This document shows positions 47,561 through 53,695 of a stretch of DNA of 53,695 nucleotides, one piece after another (positions within the stretch are counted from its first letter, which is position 1; each line of letters begins with the position of its first letter). The position numbers were made by a program, and so were the translations under genes. The notes beneath the pieces are model-generated. The model was not told where the DNA came from. It saw nothing but the letters and a program-made list of their open reading frames with translations, and did no database searches. Source of the DNA: an uncultured Rikenellaceae bacterium (GTDB taxonomy: Bacteria > Bacteroidota > Bacteroidia > Bacteroidales > Rikenellaceae); contig CALVFY010000018.1 in NCBI GenBank assembly GCA_944326945.1, positions 1 to 53,695 of the forward strand, in the 5' to 3' direction.

Positions 47561-48466
47561 ATGGAACGGGTTAAATTCGTATACAATCCCGTTTCGGGAG
47601 AGAATATGGTGACTGAACGTCTGGACGACATCATCGCCATCCATCAGCACAAAGGTTATTCGATCGTACCCTATCGACTCTCGTTCGAAGGGAATCCCGA
47701 CGAAGAGATTATCGCCGATCTTGACAGCGGTTACCATCACATGCTGATCGCCGGCGGCGACGGAACCGTCAACTACGTGGTCAACCTGCTCAAAAGTCAT
47801 CACATAGACCTGCCGATCGCCGTACTGCCCACCGGAACCGCCAATGATTTCGCCTCCATGCTCGATATCCCATCGGACATCGGACAGGCTTGCCGGCTAC
47901 TCTTGAACGGAGAGATCCGCCGAATCGACCTGGGGAAAGTCAACGGACTCTATTTCGTGAATGTATTCAGTTGCGGCCTTTTTACCGATGTATCGCAACG
48001 AACCCCCACCGTTCTAAAAAACACATTCGGCAAACTGGCCTATTACGTGGGCGGAATCGGCGAACTCTCCAAACTTAGGAAAATGCACATCCGCATTACG
48101 ACCGACCATGGAGAATTTACCGGCAGTTCGCTCATCTTTTTCGTTTTCAACGGCAAAACAGCCGGACAGCTCAGACTGGCCTATCTGTCGGAACCGGATG
48201 ACGGTCAACTGGACGTACTGATCGTCAAAGGAGACAATCCGATAGAGACCGCTCGCACGATTTTTCAATACATGACCCGATCCCGTTCCCGTCAGGCCAG
48301 CACCTATCCGGCCGGAGTGGTTCATATTCGATGCAGTCGGTTGTATGCCGAATCGATTACTCCCGAAACCACCGACATAGACGGACAACCCGGCCCTCCT
48401 TTCCCGCTGGAAATCACTTGTGAACAGGGAGCCCTGCAGATTCTTTGCCCTTTGCCCCAAAAATAG
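47561..48466 (+). CDS. YegS/DagK-type lipid kinase
   Basis: A diacylglycerol/sphingosine kinase-like cytosolic protein (301 residues). The nucleotide loop is IAGGDGTVNYVVN (~63-75), followed by LPTGTANDFASML. A second beta-sandwich domain holds FFVFNGKTAGQLRLAY and the later DGQLDVLIVKG. The family phosphorylates lipids such as diacylglycerol; the substrate here is unknown. It is cotranscribed with apbE. Confidence 0.9.
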   Translation: MERVKFVYNPVSGENMVTERLDDIIAIHQHKGYSIVPYRLSFEGNPDEEIIADLDSGYHHMLIAGGDGTVNYVVNLLKSHHIDLPIAVLPTGTANDFASMLDIPSDIGQACRLLLNGEIRRIDLGKVNGLYFVNVFSCGLFTDVSQRTPTVLKNTFGKLAYYVGGIGELSKLRKMHIRITTDHGEFTGSSLIFFVFNGKTAGQLRLAYLSEPDDGQLDVLIVKGDNPIETARTIFQYMTRSRSRQASTYPAGVVHIRCSRLYAESITPETTDIDGQPGPPFPLEITCEQGALQILCPLPQK

Positions 48467-48533
48467 TCCGGAAAATACGCATTTATACCCACCCAAAATA
48501 GGCATAACAGCCACCTTTCGCCTTAAATATTGG

Positions 48534-48559
48534 TAATAAATTTGTTACGAAATTTATTA
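48534..48559. promoter_or_regulatory. Perfect inverted repeat over the hdr-like promoter
   Basis: TAATAAATTT (48534-48543), a 6-base spacer, then AAATTTATTA (48550-48559): a perfect 10-bp inverted repeat. It contains a TAAATTTG -7 box (48537-48544) and the predicted start site, and ends 22 bases before the first hdr-like ATG. The symmetry and position suggest an operator for a dimeric repressor, though a leader hairpin is also possible. Confidence 0.6.
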
Positions 48560-48581
48560 TATCCACTCGAAGGGTCTGTTT

Positions 48582-49277
48582 ATGGGTAAATATTTCGATA
48601 TGTTGATGCAGGATGTGCGGATGAGAGAAGGTCTCACGGCCTGCATGAATTGCGGTGTCTGCACGGGAGTCTGCCCGGCAGCCGAATTCTATGATTACGA
48701 CCCGCGTCAGATTGTCAGTACCGTCCAAACCCAGGACGACGATGCCATCGAAAAACTGCTCAAAAGCGATACAATCTGGTACTGCGGCGAATGCATGTCC
48801 TGCCGTCCGCGCTGTCCGCGAGCCAATACTCCCGGCTACGTGATCCAGTCGCTGCGCACATTGTCGCAAAAACTGGGCTTTTTCGTCGAGTCCGAAAAAG
48901 GACGGCAGCAACTGGCCCTCAAACGTACGATCGGCGAGAGTATTCTCACAACCGGATACTGTGTGCATCCGAAACTGGTAAAACCGGCCATGCATCCCGA
49001 ACAGGGTCCCGTGTGGGAGTGGATCTACGACCACGATCAAGAAGTGTACGAACAATTCACCTCGGCTTATCAACGCGAAGGAGAAGGCGCTCTGCGTCGG
49101 ATCGACGACCAATCCATGAAGGAATTACGCAGTATTTTCGAAGTGACGGGAGGCAAAGCCTTTTTCGACCATATCGAGGAGTGTTCCGAACGGAAAGCCC
49201 GCGAAATGGGATATCCATCGGCCAACGACGACTATTTCAACCGTGTTTACACCGCCAACAACGGGGAACATCACTAA
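48582..49277 (+). CDS. HdrC-like iron-sulfur protein with C-terminal extension
   Basis: Two ferredoxin-type [4Fe-4S] motifs: Cys21/24/27/31 (CMNCGVCTGVCP) and Cys68/71/74/78 (CGECMSCRPRCP). The layout matches HdrC, which passes electrons between the flavin subunit HdrA and the catalytic HdrB. At 231 residues it carries a ~150-residue C-terminal extension, mostly helical and charged, beyond the core. There is no membrane segment. It begins the five-gene operon; the next gene starts 4 bp later. Confidence 0.88.
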   Translation: MGKYFDMLMQDVRMREGLTACMNCGVCTGVCPAAEFYDYDPRQIVSTVQTQDDDAIEKLLKSDTIWYCGECMSCRPRCPRANTPGYVIQSLRTLSQKLGFFVESEKGRQQLALKRTIGESILTTGYCVHPKLVKPAMHPEQGPVWEWIYDHDQEVYEQFTSAYQREGEGALRRIDDQSMKELRSIFEVTGGKAFFDHIEECSERKAREMGYPSANDDYFNRVYTANNGEHH

Positions 49278-49281
49278 CACC

Positions 49282-50349
49282 ATGAGAAACAGCTGGACAG
49301 AATATCAGAAAGAGATTGCGGACGACAACTATTTTTACGTACGCAGTTGTATCCGACAAAACTTCTTCCCCGGATCGGAGGCTGCATTCCTCAATATCAT
49401 GCGCAACGATCTGAACCGGGATGTAAAAGAGGAAGCAATCCACACCTCATGCACAGGAATCGGTTATCACTCGGATATCGTGCCGCTGGACACGATCATG
49501 ACGGTCGTGGCACGCCAGTTCGCCCTGATGACCGAAGCCGGATACGAAAACTTCATCTCCTCGTGTATCACCTCCTTCGGTATCTACAACGAGGCCATGG
49601 AGATGTGGAGCGAATTCCCCGAAACGGAGGAACGGGCCCGCGAACACCTCTATAAAGCGACGGGACGGGAGTTCAAAAAGCCGAAAAGCATTGCCCACAC
49701 CTCGGACATCATCTTCCATCACCGGGAGGAGATCGCCCGCAAGGCCCAACACAAACTGATCAATGTCGAAACGGGTCGTCCACTACGGGTAGTGGAACAC
49801 ATCGGCTGCCACTACGCCAAAATATTCCCGAAAACCGGATTCGGCGGTTCGGAATTTCCCTATGTGCTGGCCGGCATGATCGAGTCGTGGGGCGGCGATG
49901 TGATCGACTATCCCGAACGGAGACACTGTTGCGGATTCGGATTCCGCAACTACCTGGTACAGGCCAACCGCGGCTATTCGGTGGCCAATTCCCAGAAAAA
50001 ATTCGAGTCGATGGCCCCCTACAAACCCGATTTCATCGTAGCCAACTGCCCGGGATGCGCCATGTTCCTCGACAAGTGGCAATACACCATCGCCGAAATG
50101 GAGGGTACGGTCTACGGACAGGACGGACAGGGAATCCCGGTTCTCACCTACGAGGAGATGGCCGGACTGGTGCTGGGATACGACCCGTGGCAACTGGGCA
50201 TGCAGATGCATCAGGTGAACGTAGAACCCCTGCTCGACAAAATGGGTATCCGCTACGACCCGACCGCCAAATATCTGGGCAAAAACGGAAAATACATCGG
50301 ACAGCCCGCCGATGCACTGGTCAATAACAGTTCGCACATACAATTATGA
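49282..50349 (+). CDS. HdrB-like CCG-domain protein
   Basis: The family binds non-cubane [4Fe-4S] clusters through C-x(n)-CC-x(n)-CxxC (CCG) domains. The C-terminal CCG is complete: Cys176, Cys216-217, Cys256 and Cys259 (spacings 39, 38, 2). The N-terminal one is degenerate: Cys23, then Ser56-Cys57, Cys95 and Ser98 occupy the expected places, so two of five ligands are Ser. At 355 residues it is longer than HdrB (~290-300). I chose the ATG at 49282; the in-frame ATG at 49243 lies inside the previous gene. It overlaps the HdrA-like gene by 4 bp. Confidence 0.87.
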   Translation: MRNSWTEYQKEIADDNYFYVRSCIRQNFFPGSEAAFLNIMRNDLNRDVKEEAIHTSCTGIGYHSDIVPLDTIMTVVARQFALMTEAGYENFISSCITSFGIYNEAMEMWSEFPETEERAREHLYKATGREFKKPKSIAHTSDIIFHHREEIARKAQHKLINVETGRPLRVVEHIGCHYAKIFPKTGFGGSEFPYVLAGMIESWGGDVIDYPERRHCCGFGFRNYLVQANRGYSVANSQKKFESMAPYKPDFIVANCPGCAMFLDKWQYTIAEMEGTVYGQDGQGIPVLTYEEMAGLVLGYDPWQLGMQMHQVNVEPLLDKMGIRYDPTAKYLGKNGKYIGQPADALVNNSSHIQL

Positions 50350-51359
50350 GTCATAAAGTGATTGTCGTCGGCGGAGGTATCGCCGGCATGCAGACCGCCT
50401 TGTCGTTGGCGGAGAGAGGCATCCAGCCGTTGCTGCTCGAAAAATCGGAACGCATCGGTGGAAAACTGACCGGATGGCATCAGCTCTTCCCGTCATTCAC
50501 CCCCGCATCCGAAGTGCTCGGGGATCTTTCGGCCCGACTGAAAGACTCGGGAGCCGAAGTGCGAACCAATTCCGAAGTACGCAAAATCGACAAACAAGGT
50601 GTGGAACTGACCGACGGCACCTCTCTGGAAGCCGATGCCGTGGTGGTTTGCTCGGGATTCGATCTTTTCAATGCCCGGCTCAAAGAGGAATACGGCTACG
50701 GAATCTACCCGAATGTCTACACCTCGGCCGATCTGGAGGCCATGTTCAACGAGAATCGGGTACTCACGGCCGAAGGGAAAAAACCACAGCGAATCGCCCT
50801 GCTCCACTGTGTGGGTTCTCGGGACGAAAAGGTGGGACAACGCCATTGCTCTCGCGTGTGCTGTATTACGGGCGTCAAACAGGCCATCGAACTCAAAAAA
50901 CTATACCCTACGGCCGATATCTACAATTTTTATATGGATATCCGCATGTTCGGCCCCGGTTATGAAGAGATGTATCGGCAGGCCCAACAAGAGTACGGGA
51001 TCCATTTCGTCCGCGGACGCATCTCCGAAGCAAGCGAAACGATCGATCATCGCGTACAGATCAAAGCCGAGGACACACTGGTGGGTCGGCCGCTGAAAAT
51101 GACCGTCGACATGCTGATCCTGTTGATCGGCATGAAACCGGGAGAGAGCAATCGCCGTTTTGCCGAAAACAGCGCCATAAAACTGGCCCCGAGCAACTTC
51201 GTGCAACCGCACGATTCATTTCTGCACAATGTCTGCTCGGAGGCGCCCAACATCTTCTATGCGGGGACAGTCACCGCTCCGAAGAACGTAGGTGAGAGCC
51301 TCAACGAAGCCATCACCGCCGCCGATCGCGTGGCCCAATATCTTTCAGCAAGGCAATGA
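50346..51359 (+). CDS. Short HdrA-like FAD protein
   Basis: A Rossmann FAD site VVGGGIAGMQTAL starts at residue 7. The HdrA cysteine signature is HCVGSRD...HCSRVCC (Cys155, 168, 172, 173), and the C-terminal FAD contact is FYAGTVTAPKNVGESLNEA. At 337 residues it is about half of methanogen HdrA: the N-terminal and C-terminal ferredoxin domains are missing, as in QmoA-like proteins. It overlaps both neighbours by 4 bp (ATGA), so translation is coupled. It probably holds FAD plus one [4Fe-4S]. Confidence 0.87.
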   Translation: MSHKVIVVGGGIAGMQTALSLAERGIQPLLLEKSERIGGKLTGWHQLFPSFTPASEVLGDLSARLKDSGAEVRTNSEVRKIDKQGVELTDGTSLEADAVVVCSGFDLFNARLKEEYGYGIYPNVYTSADLEAMFNENRVLTAEGKKPQRIALLHCVGSRDEKVGQRHCSRVCCITGVKQAIELKKLYPTADIYNFYMDIRMFGPGYEEMYRQAQQEYGIHFVRGRISEASETIDHRVQIKAEDTLVGRPLKMTVDMLILLIGMKPGESNRRFAENSAIKLAPSNFVQPHDSFLHNVCSEAPNIFYAGTVTAPKNVGESLNEAITAADRVAQYLSARQ

Positions 51360-51685
51360 TACAGTGGGGATTCAACATCAATCAGCCGAGAGCGATCAAT
51401 CTCGACAAGAACGACCGGTTGGTGGCCGATCGCATTCTGGAACAGATGCCGGAGCTGGAGGCCTGTATTGCCTGCGGCAGTTGTACGGCCACGTGTACGG
51501 CCGGCAATCTGACTTCGTTCAACTTCCGCAAGGTCCACACCCTCGTACGCCGAGGCGAGTATAAGGGAGCCTACGAAGAGATGAACAAATGTATGCTGTG
51601 CGGCAAATGCCGACTGGTCTGTCCGCGGGGGATCAACACCCGGGGCGTGGTGCTACTTATCAAACAGGAACTGGGAGACTACTAA
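51356..51685 (+). CDS. Small HdrC-like ferredoxin
   Basis: A 109-residue protein with two [4Fe-4S] motifs: Cys37/40/43/47 (CIACGSCTATCTAG; no Pro after the last Cys) and Cys79/82/85/89 (CMLCGKCRLVCP). This is the minimal HdrC/GlpC-type arrangement. It probably stands in for the ferredoxin domains missing from the short HdrA-like protein. It starts within the stop of the HdrA-like gene, and the membrane subunit follows after 1 bp. Confidence 0.88.
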   Translation: MIQWGFNINQPRAINLDKNDRLVADRILEQMPELEACIACGSCTATCTAGNLTSFNFRKVHTLVRRGEYKGAYEEMNKCMLCGKCRLVCPRGINTRGVVLLIKQELGDY

Positions 51686-51686
51686 G

Positions 51687-53480
51687 ATGAACTACTACGA
51701 CCATTTTATCCTGCCCTTCACCATCGGAGTCGTCGTACTGTTTGCCGTCGTACTCTATAAATACATCCGCTGGTTCGTTCGTCTCCCGTTCGAAGACAAA
51801 AAACGTTTCCGCAAGGGACTATTCACCACCAAAACCTTCAAGGCCGTAGGCGAAGTCTTTTCGGAGTCGCTGCTCCACCGCCGGATCTTCCGGATCAATC
51901 CCCTGCTCGGCTATATGCACATGAGTCTGGCATTCGGATGGTTCCTGCTGATCGTGGTCGGATGGATCGAAACCTCGTTCCACCTCGGAGGAGAGTTTGC
52001 GCCGTTGCACACCCATATCTTCTTCAAATATTTCTTCAGCGATGCCGGATCGGAAGGCTTATTCCCCTTCCTGATGGATCTGTTCCTGTTGTTCGTCCTC
52101 TCGGGAGTAGTATTGGCCTGGGGCAAGCGTATGCGTTCGAAGATGATGGGCATGCGCCGCACCACAAAACACACCCCCGGCGATCGGATTGCACTCTCGG
52201 CTCTGTGGCTCATCTTCCCCGCACGACTCGCGGCCGAAAGCGTCACAAGCGGCCTGCATCACAGCGGAAGTTTCCTCACGGGCAGTATCGGCCGGACCCT
52301 GGCGTCGGTCCTCACCCCGGAACAGCTCGCGGCCGCGGAACCCGCAACGTGGTGGTTCTACTCCATCGTACTCGGGGTCTTCTTCCTGGCGATGCCTTTC
52401 TCGCGCTATATGCACATCTTTACGGAGATTCCGCTGATCTTCCTGCGCCGCTACGGAGTGAAAAGCGAAACGAAGGAGAAGAGTTTCGACCGTTTCCAGC
52501 TCGAAGCCTGCTCCCGGTGCGGCATCTGCATCGACCCCTGCCAACTGCAACGGGATGCGGGGATCAACAACGTGCAGTCGGTCTATTTCCTGCGTGACCG
52601 CCGCTACGGGCACCTGACGCAGGCGGTAGCGGACAACTGCCTGATGTGCGGACGCTGCGAAACAAAATGTCCGGTGGGAATCGAACTCAACACGCTGCGC
52701 CTCAACAGCCGGGAAAAGTTCCGCAACACCCCGGCCGACAACCGTTATGCCTACCTGGCCGGAACGGACCGCTCGTCGGGCACAGGGAAAACGGGATATT
52801 TCGCGGGCTGCATGACCCTCCTCACACCCCGCATCCTGCAGGCGATGGACCGTATCTTCGAAGCGGCAGGCGAAAAGGTATGGCGTGCCGACCAAGAGGG
52901 TGGAGTCTGCTGCGGCCGCCCGCTGAAGCTCTCCGGCGAGGTGGATGCCGCCGCAAAGATGATGGAATATAACCGGGAACTTTTCCGCAAACACGGAATC
53001 ACCACGCTGGTCACATCCTGTCCGATCTGTCTGAAAGTGTTCCGGGAGGATTACAATCTGGAGGGAATCGAAGTGTTGCACCACTCCCAGTACATCGAAC
53101 GGCTGATCGAAAGCGGACGGCTGCACGTGGAGGCCGGATCGAAGCTGTTCACCTACCACGACCCTTGCGAACTGGGGCGTGGTTGCGGCATCTACGACGA
53201 ACCCCGTGCCGTAATCGCCGCAGTAGGACGGCTGACGGAACCGGAAGAGACCCGGGAAGGGGCTCTTTGCTGCGGCAGCAGCGTGGCGAATACGGCCATC
53301 GACGACGCCGGACAGGAAAAAATCGGCCGGGCTGTGACGGCCTCTTTGGAATCCACCGGGGCCGATGCGGTGGTGACCGCCTGTCCTCTCTGCAAAAAAG
53401 CGATCGCACGCAATGCCACACGTCCGGTATATGATCTTTCGGAGATCGTCTCCGCTTCACTTACCCGCCCCACAACATGA
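51687..53480 (+). CDS. Membrane HdrE-HdrD-like fusion (cytochrome b-like / Fe-S / CCG)
   Basis: The N-terminal ~260 residues have about five TM helices (near 8-28, 73-94, 126-146, 168-184 and 222-252) with His78, His191/192 and His243 as possible haem b ligands, resembling NarI/HdrE/DsrM. Two [4Fe-4S] motifs follow (Cys275/278/281/285 and Cys318/321/324/328). Two complete CCG domains come next: Cys375, 408-409, 445, 448 and Cys494, 528-529, 566, 569. This order matches HdrE-HdrD fused, DsrM-DsrK fused, or the ETF:menaquinone oxidoreductase (EMO/DUF224) class. It likely links the soluble Hdr-like proteins to the quinone pool. No etfAB is in the window. Confidence 0.88.
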   Translation: MNYYDHFILPFTIGVVVLFAVVLYKYIRWFVRLPFEDKKRFRKGLFTTKTFKAVGEVFSESLLHRRIFRINPLLGYMHMSLAFGWFLLIVVGWIETSFHLGGEFAPLHTHIFFKYFFSDAGSEGLFPFLMDLFLLFVLSGVVLAWGKRMRSKMMGMRRTTKHTPGDRIALSALWLIFPARLAAESVTSGLHHSGSFLTGSIGRTLASVLTPEQLAAAEPATWWFYSIVLGVFFLAMPFSRYMHIFTEIPLIFLRRYGVKSETKEKSFDRFQLEACSRCGICIDPCQLQRDAGINNVQSVYFLRDRRYGHLTQAVADNCLMCGRCETKCPVGIELNTLRLNSREKFRNTPADNRYAYLAGTDRSSGTGKTGYFAGCMTLLTPRILQAMDRIFEAAGEKVWRADQEGGVCCGRPLKLSGEVDAAAKMMEYNRELFRKHGITTLVTSCPICLKVFREDYNLEGIEVLHHSQYIERLIESGRLHVEAGSKLFTYHDPCELGRGCGIYDEPRAVIAAVGRLTEPEETREGALCCGSSVANTAIDDAGQEKIGRAVTASLESTGADAVVTACPLCKKAIARNATRPVYDLSEIVSASLTRPTT

Positions 53481-53572
53481 CCGGCACAAAAAAATATCTT
53501 CACGGAACGCACTGAATACAAGACAGCCATGCATCCGGAAACGATACATACCAAACACATTCCGAAAAAATA

Positions 53573-53604
53573 TTTTGGAATTACGAAAAAAAACATTACT
53601 TTTG
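53573..53604 (+). promoter_or_regulatory. Promoter of the initiator tRNA
   Basis: TTTTG (53573-53577), a 19-base gap, then TACTTTTG (53597-53604). The spacing equals that of the tRNA-Leu promoter. The tRNA begins 48 bases after the box. Confidence 0.75.
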
Positions 53605-53651
53605 TAATCCCTTTCGGGGAAAACTGAATTACAATCAGTAATACACCATAC

Positions 53652-53695
53652 CGCGGGGTGGAGCAGTTGGCAGCTCGTTGGGCTCATAACCCAAA
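53652..53695 (+). tRNA. Initiator tRNA-Met (anticodon CAT), cut by the window end
   Basis: The 5' half is present: acceptor CGCGGGG, the D arm GGAGCAGTTGGCAGCTC, and the anticodon arm with three consecutive G-C pairs (TTGGG-CTCATAA-CCCAA), the hallmark of initiator tRNA. The 3' half lies outside the window, so the C1 mismatch cannot be checked. Confidence 0.88.

Noticed and set aside
48582..53480. Operon as a methanogen-type heterodisulfide reductase
   Set aside because: The host has bacterial features throughout, the HdrA-like protein lacks the flanking ferredoxin domains, one CCG is degenerate, and no hydrogenase or coenzyme M/B gene is near. CoM-S-S-CoB is not a credible substrate.

Overview
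The window is a chromosomal segment from a member of Bacteroidota, most likely order Bacteroidales. Several things point there: promoters of the TTG(N~19-22)TAnnTTTG type in front of many genes, few Shine-Dalgarno sites, many short-signal lipoproteins, a eukaryote-type NADP isocitrate dehydrogenase, a methionyl-tRNA synthetase with a KISTS loop, and an exbB-exbD-exbD cluster. A Rikenellaceae/Alistipes-like host is a guess that I cannot confirm from sequence alone. There are no rRNA genes, CRISPR arrays or intact transposases. Three tRNA genes are present: Leu-CAA, Ser-GGA and a truncated initiator Met.

Layout. 1-1345 is an AT-richer flank with one orphan gene. It abuts the 3' end of tRNA-Leu and looks like the edge of a mobile or variable region. 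1520-6195 carries dxs (minus) and then ompA-like lipoprotein, pyrH, tlpA-like and frr (plus). 6428-9094 holds a glycosidase-like lipoprotein, then GNAT and comF; priA (to 11390, minus) heads the comF-GNAT operon. 11504-16802 has a YitT-type membrane protein, metG, ilvE and ansA. 16946-19418 has tRNA-Ser and an ExbB/ExbD energising cluster. 19609-25187 is a five-gene minus-strand envelope operon (two SGNH esterase-like proteins, MBOAT acyltransferase, PAP2 phosphatase, isoprenylcysteine-methyltransferase-like protein). 25319-30285 is the oxidative arm of the TCA cycle (aconitase, isocitrate dehydrogenase, citrate synthase). 30420-35669 carries polA, queD, an Lrp-type regulator and kbl. 35849-39413 carries pgk, dtd, a MazG-like gene and corA, the last preceded by a long leader with strong RNA folding potential. 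39493-44909 has deoC, an OmpA/TPR lipoprotein, pnp and rpsO. 45056-48466 has nfeD, apbE and a YegS-like lipid kinase.

48582-53480 is the most distinctive locus. It is a tight five-gene operon of heterodisulfide-reductase-like proteins: HdrC-like, HdrB-like, short HdrA-like, a second HdrC-like ferredoxin, and a membrane HdrE-HdrD-type fusion. A perfect 10-bp inverted repeat overlaps its predicted promoter. The cysteine patterns suggest an electron path from a soluble flavin/Fe-S module to a cytochrome-b-like quinone module in an organism with no reason to reduce the methanogen heterodisulfide. The native donor and acceptor are unknown.

Other points worth a second look are the folded corA leader, two clamp-binding-like motifs in the DNA polymerase I linker, the envelope acylation operon, and the tRNA-Leu junction.
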